From positions 13,173 to 77,172 of the forward strand of contig CAYFXE010000009.1 in NCBI GenBank assembly GCA_964347035.1: a DNA stretch of 64,000 nt. Direction: 5' to 3'. The stretch's first letter is position 1. Each line of letters opens with the position of its first letter. Below the pieces are notes generated by a model, which searched no databases, was not told where the DNA came from, and was given only the letters and a program-made list of their open reading frames with translations. The translations under genes were made by a program, and so were the position numbers. Shown piece by piece: positions 1-8,359 of the stretch. Source of the stretch: CAYFXE01 sp964347035 (GTDB taxonomy: Bacteria; Acidobacteriota; Aminicenantia; Aminicenantales; Aminicenantaceae).

Positions 1-2
1 TT

Positions 3-620
3 GACATCACAAGCCCCATCATCAAATTGAATAAATCCTCACTTAATTTCGAGGCAACGGCAGGAGGGCCCAACCCCCCAGCTCAACAATTTTCCATACG
101 AAATTCAGGGCTTGGAATCCTACGTTATCAAATCACAACCAACAAAGCCTGGATAAACGTCACCCCGACCAGCGGAATTTCTAGTGGTGAGAGAGATCAA
201 ATCCAAGTCGCTGTAGATATCTCCAATCTGATGGCTGAAACCAGCGAAGGAGAGGTAGCCGTTAGAGATGAAAACGCCTCGAACAATCCTCAAAGATTAA
301 AGATTTTTCTTCATCTCCAAATCCCTCCTCTCTTCTCACCCCTAAATTTCAAAGCAGAAAAGAAAACCAATAGATCTCTCTCCCAACAGGAATATATTAA
401 CGTCCTCAATTGGGAGGCAAATCCCAAAAACAAGTTTGTCGCCAGATATAAAATCTACCTTGTGGAGGGAGGCCGCACAACTCTGTTGACCGTGGTCGAT
501 GCTCAGACGTTTGTCTACTTGCATCGCAAGGTCGATAGAGATAAAGTGTACAGATATGGATTGACGGCGGTGGATGCCTACGGAAGGGAAAGCGAGCCAA
601 CTTATGTGGATGTGGGATAG
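3..620 (+). CDS. BACON-like / fibronectin type III protein, 5' partial
   Basis: The frame is open to the left edge; a TTG at 27 is possible but there is no stop upstream, so the gene most likely starts outside the window. The first ~100 residues look like an Ig-like/BACON domain (SLNFEATAGG, then QQFSIRNSG, ITTNKAWINVTPTSG, and a closing LKIFLHLQIPP strand). Residues ~105-197 form a fibronectin-III-like module (INVLNWEANPKNK, ARYKIYLV, YRYGLTAVDAYGRES). Such modules occur at the C-terminus of secreted or surface proteins; function cannot be told from this fragment. The stop lies inside the next gene's start region, so the two are probably co-transcribed. Confidence 0.7.
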   Translation, partial: DITSPIIKLNKSSLNFEATAGGPNPPAQQFSIRNSGLGILRYQITTNKAWINVTPTSGISSGERDQIQVAVDISNLMAETSEGEVAVRDENASNNPQRLKIFLHLQIPPLFSPLNFKAEKKTNRSLSQQEYINVLNWEANPKNKFVARYKIYLVEGGRTTLLTVVDAQTFVYLHRKVDRDKVYRYGLTAVDAYGRESEPTYVDVG

Positions 621-1200
621 ATTGAGATCGAGGATATTAAAGACCCTTCTTCTTGGCTGGATGGGCTTTCTTTTTTTTCTTTCTCCGCTCAAAGCGGAAA
701 TTGCTCGATTAGAACTCAATGCGTCCTATTTCTACCCCTTCGAAACGGCGTTCAGAGATATCTACGGGCAGGGCATAAAGTATGGATTCGATATCGGACG
801 AAACATCTGGAAAAATCTGGAATTCCATGTCGATGTCCAATATTATTACAAGAGGGGAAAGCTTACGTTTACTCAAGAAAGCACACGTTTGAAGATTCTC
901 CCGATCGGAGCAAGCCTCAGGTACGTTTTCTTAAAAAAGATAGCCCATCTGTATGCCGGAGGAGGATTAACCTATAATATCTTCGAGGAAAGGAATCCCA
1001 TAGGTACGGTCGATGAGAGTAAATTCGGATTCTCGGTGAGGACAGGAGGATACACAAGGATAAAAGGCTTAAAAAAAATCATGAAAGAATTTATAATTGA
1101 CGTCTACATAAGTTATAACTACTGTGAGATGAAGCCGGCTGAAATAGAGTTTAACATCGGAGGGCTTGATTTAGGGGTGGCATTTGGGTTCTCTTTTTAG
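604..1200 (+). CDS. Outer-membrane beta-barrel protein
   Basis: About 198 residues. The N-terminus has an arginine/lysine patch followed by a hydrophobic stretch (TLLLGWMGFLFFLSPLKAE), a probable Sec signal peptide cleaved after KA. The rest is made of alternating aromatic and small residues (ASYFYPFE, VDVQYYYK, SLRYVF, LYAGGGLTYNIF) and ends in a terminal phenylalanine (VAFGFSF), the usual C-terminal signature of outer-membrane barrels recognised by BamA. The ATG at 604 overlaps the upstream gene by 17 bases; an ATG at 610 is an equally possible start, and no good Shine-Dalgarno distinguishes them. It resembles the OmpA/OmpW-like eight-strand class. The substrate or role is unknown. Confidence 0.65.
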   Translation: MWMWDRLRSRILKTLLLGWMGFLFFLSPLKAEIARLELNASYFYPFETAFRDIYGQGIKYGFDIGRNIWKNLEFHVDVQYYYKRGKLTFTQESTRLKILPIGASLRYVFLKKIAHLYAGGGLTYNIFEERNPIGTVDESKFGFSVRTGGYTRIKGLKKIMKEFIIDVYISYNYCEMKPAEIEFNIGGLDLGVAFGFSF

Positions 1201-1243
1201 GCACGGACAGCCTTTTTGCCACAGGATATTCGAAAAATAGAGA

Positions 1244-2329
1244 ATGGACATAATAGAAACAACAATTGCCTTTGTTCTCCCCGCGGCTCTCTCCTGTATC
1301 CTGTCTTTATCCCTGATGAAATTCTCTGCTCTCCAAAAAAATTTTAATCAGATCGACGAGAAAGATTTCAAGGAAAAGAATATTCCAAGAATCGGGGGGA
1401 TAGCCATCGTCATTTCTCTCATTATTTCCCTTCTCATCATCCGGATGACCTTCAGCCATATCTTCCTGAACATCGAGGAGGAAGCTAACTACAGCCTATT
1501 ATCCCTCGCAGTTCTAATCGTCTTTATCTTGGGAATCTATGATGATTTGAAAGGGGCTGAGGCCGTTAAAAAATTTTTATTACAGATTATCGCTGCTATT
1601 CTTATCTACTTTGCTGGATTTAAAATTGCCGAAATCAGTGTTCCCTTCATCGGGACCAAAAGCTTGGGCTTTGATTTCCTTTCTTTCCTCCTGACTATCA
1701 TATGGGTTGTGGGCATAACCAACGCTGTCAATATCATGGACGGTCTGGATGGTTTGGCTGTGGGAGTGTCGTTTTTTGCTGCTTTATCGATGGGACTTTT
1801 GGCCTTCATATCCGCTCAATACCATATCGTCCTGATGATCGCCGTTCTCTTAGGGGCCATGATCGGATTCTTCCCGTTTAATTTTCCGAGGGCAAAAATC
1901 TACTTGGGAGACTCTGGCAGTATGGTGATCGGGTTTCTCCTGGCTGTTCTTTCCATCTCCAAAATCCACCGAAAGGTCTCCTTGGCCATGGCCTTGATGA
2001 TTCCGATCATCATCCTTTTCCTCCCCATCCTGGAAACCCTGGTCACGATCACCAGAAGAGTCTACAGAAGACAGAGTATCTTCACCGGAGATACGGACCA
2101 CTTTCATTATCGATTCCTGAGAAAAGGATTTTCCGAAACCAAAGCTACCCTCTCTCTCATCTTCATCTCCTTCCTTTTCTCGATGGCTGGGGTGCTGTTT
2201 AACTTTATCCAGACAAGACTCAGGCTGATGCTTTTCATCCTCATCTGTTTCATCGGCTTTCTCCTTCTCCGTTATCTCGGCTACTACTCCTTCTTCACCA
2301 GGAAAAAGGAACAGACGCCGGATGAATAG
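1244..2329 (+). CDS. WecA/MraY-family undecaprenyl-phosphate sugar-1-phosphate transferase
   Basis: A 361-residue polytopic inner-membrane protein with about ten hydrophobic segments. It carries the family motifs in order: D100-D101 in GIYDDLKG, N163/D166/D169 in NIMDGLDGLA, D223 in LGDSGS, and HFHYR at 286-290 (the HxHHR-type cytoplasmic motif of the WecA branch). These coordinate Mg2+ and bind UDP-sugar while phospho-sugar is moved to the C55 carrier. It probably primes an O-antigen or capsule-like polysaccharide, which fits the O-antigen ligase-type gene immediately downstream. WecA is more likely than MraY, because no peptidoglycan genes are adjacent. The exact sugar (GlcNAc or other) cannot be read from sequence. 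Confidence 0.85.
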   Translation: MDIIETTIAFVLPAALSCILSLSLMKFSALQKNFNQIDEKDFKEKNIPRIGGIAIVISLIISLLIIRMTFSHIFLNIEEEANYSLLSLAVLIVFILGIYDDLKGAEAVKKFLLQIIAAILIYFAGFKIAEISVPFIGTKSLGFDFLSFLLTIIWVVGITNAVNIMDGLDGLAVGVSFFAALSMGLLAFISAQYHIVLMIAVLLGAMIGFFPFNFPRAKIYLGDSGSMVIGFLLAVLSISKIHRKVSLAMALMIPIIILFLPILETLVTITRRVYRRQSIFTGDTDHFHYRFLRKGFSETKATLSLIFISFLFSMAGVLFNFIQTRLRLMLFILICFIGFLLLRYLGYYSFFTRKKEQTPDE

Positions 2330-2408
2330 CCGATGGAATTGATCTCACTTCCACCAATTACTCGACTCCTACCGATGGCTAAACGGATCATCTTCCTCCA
2401 AGGAAAAA

Positions 2409-4460
2409 ATGAATAGAAGAATCATCTTCCTGCTGAGCTCAATCATTTTTGCCGCCGGCCTGTATGGCTTTTACATAAAGTATGTCCCTCTGGTCAAATC
2501 CTTCCAGATCATCCTCCTCCCTTTACTCCTCCTGGTTTTCGCCCTAACAGCCCTGGATGTGCGCCGTGGAACAATCCTTTTTGTCTTTTTCTTTCCGCTC
2601 GTCAACAGCTTGCCCTATTTTTTCGGGATATTCGAACACACTCCTCATGCCCCCACTGCTCTAGTCCTGTTCCTATTCTATTTCTGGGGGTGGCTCATCC
2701 ATAACACCCTCTCCATATCATCTCTATCCTTCAAGCACCCCATCTTCAAACCCGTAATCCTGTTTTCCATCATGATTCTGGCTTCTGGAATCATCACCTT
2801 CCTGCGGTATGCGAATTTCTATCCCTTCCTTACAGATTCCATCTATGAGTTGCTGACCAACGTTCATGGGGTCACTGCGGGCGGAGCCATAATGAGTACC
2901 CTCTTCTTTTCTTTGAATTACCTCACCGGATTTGCCTTCTTCTTCATTCTTCTGAACACGATAAACAGTAAAGATTTTATAAAGAGAATATTGATCGCTC
3001 TCCTGCTCGGCACAACGGTCGCCTTATGTCTCGGTTTCTACCAGCATTTCAAGGATATCACCTTTGGCAACACTCCGATGAGGATAAATGAATCCATCAT
3101 CAATGCCACCTTCAAGGATCCCCTTTCTTTCGGAGCCTTTCTTTCCCTTATTATCCCTGTCGTTTTGGCCGCAATCATAGCTTTCAAAGGGATTGTCAGA
3201 ATCATTTCCGTTTTCCTGTTTATAGGAGGCCTGTTCCTCCTCCCCCATACAGGGTCGAAGAGCGGATTTGCGGGGGTGTTCATCTCTCTACTTCTCTTCC
3301 TGGTATTCTCCCTTCACCAACAGGTTCGTCGAAAAAAACGGAAGTCTGTCTCCAGGCGGAATGTTATTGTCTTTGTCTCCGTCACGGCTATGATGATAGC
3401 CATAGTCTCCCTTGTCGTCGTCCTTTCCAAAGAATCAGAAACCTACAAGAGATTAACAGGGGTAGGCACCCCCTATGGCGGCTTGAAGGAGACCATAAAT
3501 ATCCGCTGGTTCAACCAATGGAGAATGGCGGCTCACATGTTCATGGATTATCCTCTAACAGGAGTGGGCATAGGCTCCTACATCATCGAACTTCCCAATT
3601 ATGCGACGAAACATAAAGGTCTTTATCACGAATGGGTTGATTCGGCCGAGAATTATTTTCTTCAAGTGGTCTCCGAGCTTGGGATATTCGTCCTGTTCCT
3701 GTCTTTCTGGATCTTCTGGGAAATCCTTCTAACGATAAGAAAAGGCCTGCTTCAACATTCCAGCCCCCCTGATTGGAGATACATTCAGATCGGAATCTTC
3801 TGCGCCATCATCTCTCTTTTTCTGATTTTTCTCGTTCACACCTATATCGGAAGCTACGAGATCAAGTACACCTTCTGGCTTATGGTGGCCCTTATGTTTT
3901 CTCTGCTGCAAATTGAGGGAGGGGCAGAAAAGAAGATCTCTTTCAACCGAAAAACGAAAATCTTGATCATCATTTTCCTGGGCTTCTATTGTGGAGTGCA
4001 CTTATGGAATTCCACCCGTTCTCTCTCTCTAAAAAATCGAACAGAGCAATTCGGTATCAAACAGAATTTTGGCTTATACAAAATAGAGAAAACACAGGAC
4101 GAAAGAGAATTTCGCTGGACGAGAAGCTACGGCGGGCTGATGATAAGGATAGAAAAGCCACTCATCGACATCCCCTTACAGGCTTCCCATCCTGATCTGG
4201 AAAAAAACCCTGTTCGTCTGAACATCATGCTGGTAAAAGATTTTTTCAAACAGAAGTCAACGCTCGCTGACATCCTCATCAAAGAGCGAGGCTGGAAGAC
4301 CTATACCTATCATATCCCTGAGGAGGTCGGCCAAGAAGTCATCTTGCTCTTCAAGGTCTCCAGAACTTGGAATCCTCTAAAAACGAATGGAGCGCCTGAT
4401 CCGAGAAATCTCGGTGTGGCCGTGGGTCATATCCAATTCAGGGACGTCCCTGTATCATAG
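2409..4460 (+). CDS. O-antigen ligase/polymerase-like membrane protein with C-terminal soluble domain
   Basis: A 683-residue protein with about twelve membrane segments to residue ~520. It contains a Wzy_C/WaaL-type periplasmic region near residues 365-420 (RWFNQWRMAAHMF, PLTGVGIGSY, HEWVDSAENYFLQVVSELG), where the conserved H-x(n)-N-x2-L pattern of this superfamily is visible. After the last helix about 150 residues form a predicted beta-rich soluble tail (KPLIDIPLQASHP, PVRLNIMLVKD, GWKTYTYHIP), unusual for a simple ligase. It likely polymerises or ligates the polysaccharide started by the upstream WecA-like enzyme. Whether it is a ligase (WaaL) or polymerase (Wzy) cannot be decided without biochemical data. 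Confidence 0.75.
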   Translation: MNRRIIFLLSSIIFAAGLYGFYIKYVPLVKSFQIILLPLLLLVFALTALDVRRGTILFVFFFPLVNSLPYFFGIFEHTPHAPTALVLFLFYFWGWLIHNTLSISSLSFKHPIFKPVILFSIMILASGIITFLRYANFYPFLTDSIYELLTNVHGVTAGGAIMSTLFFSLNYLTGFAFFFILLNTINSKDFIKRILIALLLGTTVALCLGFYQHFKDITFGNTPMRINESIINATFKDPLSFGAFLSLIIPVVLAAIIAFKGIVRIISVFLFIGGLFLLPHTGSKSGFAGVFISLLLFLVFSLHQQVRRKKRKSVSRRNVIVFVSVTAMMIAIVSLVVVLSKESETYKRLTGVGTPYGGLKETINIRWFNQWRMAAHMFMDYPLTGVGIGSYIIELPNYATKHKGLYHEWVDSAENYFLQVVSELGIFVLFLSFWIFWEILLTIRKGLLQHSSPPDWRYIQIGIFCAIISLFLIFLVHTYIGSYEIKYTFWLMVALMFSLLQIEGGAEKKISFNRKTKILIIIFLGFYCGVHLWNSTRSLSLKNRTEQFGIKQNFGLYKIEKTQDEREFRWTRSYGGLMIRIEKPLIDIPLQASHPDLEKNPVRLNIMLVKDFFKQKSTLADILIKERGWKTYTYHIPEEVGQEVILLFKVSRTWNPLKTNGAPDPRNLGVAVGHIQFRDVPVS

Positions 4461-4467
4461 CTTTGAT

Positions 4468-4692
4468 ATGCCTTTCAAAAAACCTCTCAGAATCGACTAC
4501 AGAAAAATCGCCGAATTGAGCTCCCTCGTGCTGATGCTCCCCTCTTCGATTGCTGTTGGGTTGTTCTTGGGGTATTATCTCGATAAACTCTTCAAGACTC
4601 AACCTTGGCTGCTTCTCGTCTTCACCCTTCTCGGTGTTATCTCTGGATTCTACAGCCTGATCAGGGGTTTAAACAAATATAAGGATGAATAG
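4468..4692 (+). CDS. atpZ: AtpZ/AtpI-family small membrane protein
   Basis: 74 residues starting at ATG 4468 (MPFKKPLRIDYRKIAELSSL). Two hydrophobic segments are separated by the signature GLFLGYYLDKLFKTQPWLL, typical of AtpZ/AtpI-family proteins encoded just before ATP synthase genes; these assist c-ring assembly or ion homeostasis. I chose 4468 over a longer frame from 4387 because the longer frame runs through the upstream gene's coding sequence. The last 8 bases overlap the following atpI-like gene (ATGAATAG), which suggests translational coupling. Confidence 0.75.
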   Translation: MPFKKPLRIDYRKIAELSSLVLMLPSSIAVGLFLGYYLDKLFKTQPWLLLVFTLLGVISGFYSLIRGLNKYKDE

Positions 4693-5104
4693 AAAAGATA
4701 TAGAAAAGGGAAACAGTCCCCTTTTTTTGGAGGAAAGAATTCTGAAGCGAATTCCCTTTGAAATCCTGACCCTCTCCTTCATCATAGCCCTTTTCTCACT
4801 GATTCCTTTTGACGTGCTCACCTCTCTCTTCATTTTCGCCGGCGGAGGACTTGCCAGCCTCAGCTTCATATGGCTTAAAACATCTCTTAGCAAGTTTCTA
4901 GTTCCAGAAAAAGAGAAAGCTTTGAAGTCCGGACTTGTTCTTTACAGCCTACGACTTCTGTTGCTTCTTGCCCTCTTTTTTATTATAATCATCTTCTTTT
5001 CAGAGAAGATTATCGCCTTCGCGGCAGGCTTCTCGATGATCATACTTGTCCTCATGGTGGAAGCTTTTGTCGGACTCCTAGAGTTAAGAAAATGGAAGAG
5101 TTAG
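4685..5104 (+). CDS. atpI: ATP synthase subunit I (AtpI-like)
   Basis: 139 residues with four hydrophobic segments arranged as two hairpins (FEILTLSFIIALFSLIPF; LTSLFIFAGGGLASLSFIW; SLRLLLLLALFFIIIIFF; IIAFAAGFSMIILVLMVEAFVGLL). This is the topology of the ATP_synt_I family, which helps assemble the c-ring. Sequence similarity in this family is weak, so the call leans on topology and on position between atpZ and atpB. The start overlaps atpZ by 8 bases and the end overlaps the atpB start (ATG at 5092) by 13. Confidence 0.7.
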   Translation: MNRKDIEKGNSPLFLEERILKRIPFEILTLSFIIALFSLIPFDVLTSLFIFAGGGLASLSFIWLKTSLSKFLVPEKEKALKSGLVLYSLRLLLLLALFFIIIIFFSEKIIAFAAGFSMIILVLMVEAFVGLLELRKWKS

Positions 5105-5938
5105 AACACAGTCTGTTCATCGTCGAACTCTTCAACAAAATCATCGGCAAGCCCCTCGCATCCCTTCTCGGTTTGGTANNNNNNNNNNCACAATTGGTAA
5201 ACATTAATTTGAAATTCTGAATCATCAATTTGCCTCGATTGCTTGTTGGTAAACCGTCAGAGTGCGTTGCGTTTGGTAGGGATCAACGTGGTTGCCCCAT
5301 AACACCTGTTTCCCGATTATATCGTGATGAGCCTGATCGTGGCCCTCCTGCTCATCCTAATCCTCGGTCTCGCCTCTCGGAAGATCCAGCTCGTTCCCTC
5401 GAAGCGCCAAAGCCTTCTCGAACTCACCATAGAGGCTTTTGAGAATCTGCTGGTGGACATCATAGGAGAAGACGGAAAGAAATACATGCCTTTGATCGCC
5501 ACCATCGGTCTGTTTATCCTCTCCTGCAACCTTCTGGGGCTCATTCCAGGCTTTATGGCTCCCACCAGCAAACTCAATGTGACGGCCGGTTGTGCCTTGG
5601 TGGTCTTTGTCTATTACCATTGGCAAGGGATTAAGTCCCAGGGTCTGTTTAAATATCTGAAGCATTTCACAGGGCCCATCCCGCTTCTGGCTCCTCTTAT
5701 GCTCCCGATCGAGATCATCAGCCATTTCTCCCGTCCCGTCTCGCTCTCGATACGACTCTTCGGAAATATATTTGCAGAAGAGCTGCTCATTCTCGTCATT
5801 GCCTCTATCATCCCTTTCTTCCTTCCCCTTCCATTCATGGCTATCGCCATCTTTACTTCGGTTATTCAAGCTTTCGTCTTTGTCCTCTTGGCCTCCATTT
5901 ACATCGCAGGAGCCGTGGCCCATGAGGAGAACCATTAA
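5092..5938 (+). CDS. atpB: F0F1 ATP synthase subunit a, interrupted by assembly gap
   Basis: The N-terminus is readable from ATG 5092 (MEELEHSLFIVELFNKIIGK...GLV up to 5178), then comes a 10-N gap, then about 115 bases with stop codons in the atpB frame. Coding resumes at about 5306 with HLFPDYIVMSLIVALLL and continues to the stop at 5938. The body has the subunit a hallmarks: the helix with the essential arginine (SLSIRLFGNIFAEEL, equivalent to E. coli R210) and a final glutamine-containing helix (SVIQAFVFVLLASIYI). It forms the ion half-channels beside the c-ring. The break is most likely a mis-joined contig end rather than a real disruption. A short ORF from GTG 5324 alone is not the true start. 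Confidence 0.8.
5179..5188. other. Assembly gap (10 N) inside atpB
   Basis: A run of ten N. The sequence right of it, to about 5305, does not continue the atpB frame and has in-frame stops. Confidence 0.95.
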
Positions 5939-5954
5939 CGAAAAAGGAGGAATA

Positions 5955-6299
5955 ATGAAAACAAATCTCAAAGCTCTAGTTTTGACTCTTTTCTTTACCG
6001 CTCTTTTTGCTACCCCTCTTCTTGCCCAAGAAACGCCTATTGATGACACCAAGGCTTCTTTGTTTAAACTATCGCTTATCATCGGTGGAGCCGTCATCGC
6101 CCTTAGTGTATCGGCCGGAGCCTACTGCCAGGCCAAAGCTATAAGCAGCGCCTGTGAGGGTATATCTCGTAATCCGGGAGGAGCTCCCACCATTCGTTTC
6201 ATTCTGATTTTTGGCTTGGTTTTGATCGAGACCCTGGTCATCTACGCCCTCCTCATCACCATCATCATTCTCATGGTTCAATGGGGTAAATACGCATAA
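5955..6299 (+). CDS. atpE: ATP synthase subunit c with Na+-type binding residues and N-terminal signal
   Basis: 114 residues from ATG 5955, preceded by a strong GGAGG. Residues 1-24 form a signal-peptide-like leader (ALVLTLFFTALFATPLLAQ), then the two-helix hairpin with the polar loop SRNPGG (R72). The ion-binding carboxylate is E92. Aligning by the conserved loop R-x-P places Q59 at the Ilyobacter Q32 position, E92 at E65, T93 at S66 and Y97 at Y70, the Na+ coordination set. L90 replaces V63, which contributes only backbone. The first helix has Ala/Ser (ALSVSAGAYCQ) in part of the usual GxGxGxG pack. It follows atpB by 16 bases. The remaining F0F1 genes are not in this window. Confidence 0.92.
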   Translation: MKTNLKALVLTLFFTALFATPLLAQETPIDDTKASLFKLSLIIGGAVIALSVSAGAYCQAKAISSACEGISRNPGGAPTIRFILIFGLVLIETLVIYALLITIIILMVQWGKYA

Positions 6300-6330
6300 A
6301 CAAAGCCATTTCAAAGATAAAATTAAGTCT

Positions 6331-7200
6331 ATGAAGTTTCCTGTCTTCGATATCCTAAGCAAAACTGTTAGACGCTTCAATGAGGACAAGTGCGGAAACT
6401 TCGCTATCATGATTTCCTATTTTGCCGTCCTTTGTTCCATCCCTCTGGTGGCTCTATTTGCTTTCATCACAGCCAGAATTTTTGGAGGAGCAGAAATCGC
6501 TTTCCGCAGTCTGAACATCTTCTCCGAGGAATTTTTCGCCCAGCTCGATCCTTATTTCTTTACCAGAGTCCAAGAACTCTCGAGGAACATAACCAACCTG
6601 GGGTGGTTTGGGCTAGCTGGGTCCTTTGTGGCGGCTAGCTTTCTGTTCTCCAACCTCATCTATTCTATAAATTTCATTTTCAAAGCGAGCTACCAGAAGT
6701 CCTTCTTCTACAACCGACTGATGGAATACTTGATCATGTTTATCATCGGTATCATCATGCTCATCTCCCTTTCGATAACAGCTATCTGGACAGCCGTCCA
6801 CCGGACAATTCGAGAAAGCGCCATCGTGGCTGATTACATCAACCCCAAAATCGTCTCCCTCATAGACAATTTTCTGATCCAGTACCTGATACCGTTCACG
6901 TTGACTTTCCTCGTGTTTTTTTCCTTGTATAAATTCATCCCCGAAATCAAAGTGCACACAAAAGCCGCAGCCATCGCCGCTTTGATCGGAGGCATTCTCT
7001 GGGAAGCCTTCAAAAGGCTTTTTGCCTTTTACGTCGCTCATTTCTCGGCTATCGGAATCGTCCTGTCCAGGTTCCTCCAGGGAACCCTCACCTCGCTCAT
7101 CTTCTTCCTTCTTTGGATATCTTTTTCCATGGTGATTCTGCTCTGGGGAGCAGAGTTGGCCTCTGTCTTGAACGAGAGAATCGATGAAAAAGCTGCCTGA
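6331..7200 (+). CDS. YihY/BrkB-family inner-membrane protein
   Basis: 289 residues with six hydrophobic segments and family signatures: AIMISYFAVLCSIPLVALFAFITA near residue 25, SFLFSNLIYSINFIFKASYQK near 110, and the C-terminal IGIVLSRFLQGTLTSLIFFLLWISFSMVILLWGAEL. The family was once called ribonuclease BN by mistake; its function is not established and an export role has been proposed. It overlaps lpxD by 17 bases, so it is co-translated with an envelope gene. The start at 6331 has only a weak Shine-Dalgarno. Confidence 0.85.
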   Translation: MKFPVFDILSKTVRRFNEDKCGNFAIMISYFAVLCSIPLVALFAFITARIFGGAEIAFRSLNIFSEEFFAQLDPYFFTRVQELSRNITNLGWFGLAGSFVAASFLFSNLIYSINFIFKASYQKSFFYNRLMEYLIMFIIGIIMLISLSITAIWTAVHRTIRESAIVADYINPKIVSLIDNFLIQYLIPFTLTFLVFFSLYKFIPEIKVHTKAAAIAALIGGILWEAFKRLFAFYVAHFSAIGIVLSRFLQGTLTSLIFFLLWISFSMVILLWGAELASVLNERIDEKAA

Positions 7201-8233
7201 GATACCCTCGATCACGGTCGAGGCCCTTGCTCGGCGTTCAAACTGCCGGTGTGAGGGAAATGCTAAGACGGTGTTGCGAGGAGTCTCTACTCCGGAGAGT
7301 GCCAAAGAAGGCGACTTGGTCTTCATTGCCGACCGGAGACATCTCCCTCTTCTCGAAAAAAGCAAAGCCTCTGCAGCCATCATACCCATGGATGAAAAAT
7401 ACGATAAAATCCCGGTTATCTATTCAGACAATCCCTATTTGACCTTTATCCAAGCGGTCGAAATCTTCTACACTCCCTATCGGCTGGAACCGGGAATTCA
7501 CCCTCACGCCCATATCTCACCCACAGCAAAGGTCGGAAAGGACGCGGCCGTAGGCGCCTTTGTGTATGTCGGAGACCAGGTTGAAATCGGAGCAGAAACC
7601 GTTATCTTCCCCTTCGTCAGTCTTTACCCAAGAGTGAAAATCGGAAGAAAAACCACCATTCATTCTCATGTATCCATCCGAGAAGAGACGAGAATTGGCA
7701 ATCGAGTCATCATCCATAACGGTGTCGTCATCGGTGCGGATGGATTCGGCTACTTGAAAGGAAAAGATGGCGCTCACATCAAGGTCCCTCAAAAGGGGAT
7801 TGTGGTGATCGAGGATGATGTTGAAGTGGGGGCCAACACGACGATCGACCGAGCTACTCTAGGAGAAACAGTGATTAGGCGTGGCACCAAGATCGATAAC
7901 CTCGTTCAGGTCGCCCACAATGTTGAAATCGGAGAGAATTCGATCCTTGCTGCCCAGACTGGCATCGCGGGGAGTTCGAAAATCGGGAAGAATGTCCTCA
8001 TGGGGGGTCAGGTGGGCATATCCGACCATGTCACGATCGGGGACAACGTGACAATCGCCGCTAAAAGCGGAATTCCCAAAGACATCCCTCCCAATTCTTC
8101 CGTAGGTGGAATTCCTCCTTTCGATATAAGAGAGGCAAAAAAAATTTGGGTTTCCCTGCCTCACCTGGTTAATCTTGTCAAGGACATGAAAAAACTCAAG
8201 AAGCACGTCGAGGAGCTGGGAAAAAAAAGATAA
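7184..8233 (+). CDS. lpxD: UDP-3-O-acylglucosamine N-acyltransferase
   Basis: 349 residues, the usual length. An N-terminal uridine-binding domain (to ~100) is followed by a left-handed beta-helix of hexapeptide repeats (HPHAHISPTAKVGKDAAVG, VEIGAETVIFPFV and so on). The catalytic histidine is H245 in NLVQVAHNVEIG, and a C-terminal helix ends the protein. LpxD adds the second 3-hydroxyacyl chain (from acyl-ACP) to UDP-GlcN in lipid A synthesis, which shows the organism makes lipid A and is diderm. It overlaps yihY by 17 bases. The stop is followed almost at once by an inverted-repeat element at 8237. Confidence 0.95.
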   Translation: MKKLPEIPSITVEALARRSNCRCEGNAKTVLRGVSTPESAKEGDLVFIADRRHLPLLEKSKASAAIIPMDEKYDKIPVIYSDNPYLTFIQAVEIFYTPYRLEPGIHPHAHISPTAKVGKDAAVGAFVYVGDQVEIGAETVIFPFVSLYPRVKIGRKTTIHSHVSIREETRIGNRVIIHNGVVIGADGFGYLKGKDGAHIKVPQKGIVVIEDDVEVGANTTIDRATLGETVIRRGTKIDNLVQVAHNVEIGENSILAAQTGIAGSSKIGKNVLMGGQVGISDHVTIGDNVTIAAKSGIPKDIPPNSSVGGIPPFDIREAKKIWVSLPHLVNLVKDMKKLKKHVEELGKKR

Positions 8234-8236
8234 GAA

Positions 8237-8359
8237 TGGGGTCAGACCTTCATAACTTTCATAATCGTAAATTCAGAAGGAGTAAGAAATTCTCTAGGTG
8301 TTTTTATTCTCAGGAATGAGATCTGATAAAAATATAAAAGTTATGAAGGTCTGACCCCA
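8237..8359. repeat. GGGGTCAG-ended inverted-repeat element 1 (REP/MITE-like)
   Basis: Perfect 23-base inverted arms at 8237-8259 and 8337-8359 (outer end TGGGGTCAGACCTTC) enclose 77 bases with no ORF. It lies between the convergent lpxD and trxB and could serve as a two-way terminator. The end sequence matches the other elements at 11248, 26413 and 27078. Such ends are known from REP-like elements mobilised by RAYT (Y1) transposases; no transposase is present here. The right arm forms the last codons and stop of trxB. Confidence 0.85.

Noticed and set aside
5230..5442. 70-residue frame near the atpB gap
   Set aside because: It crosses the mis-joined stretch and then reads atpB out of frame.
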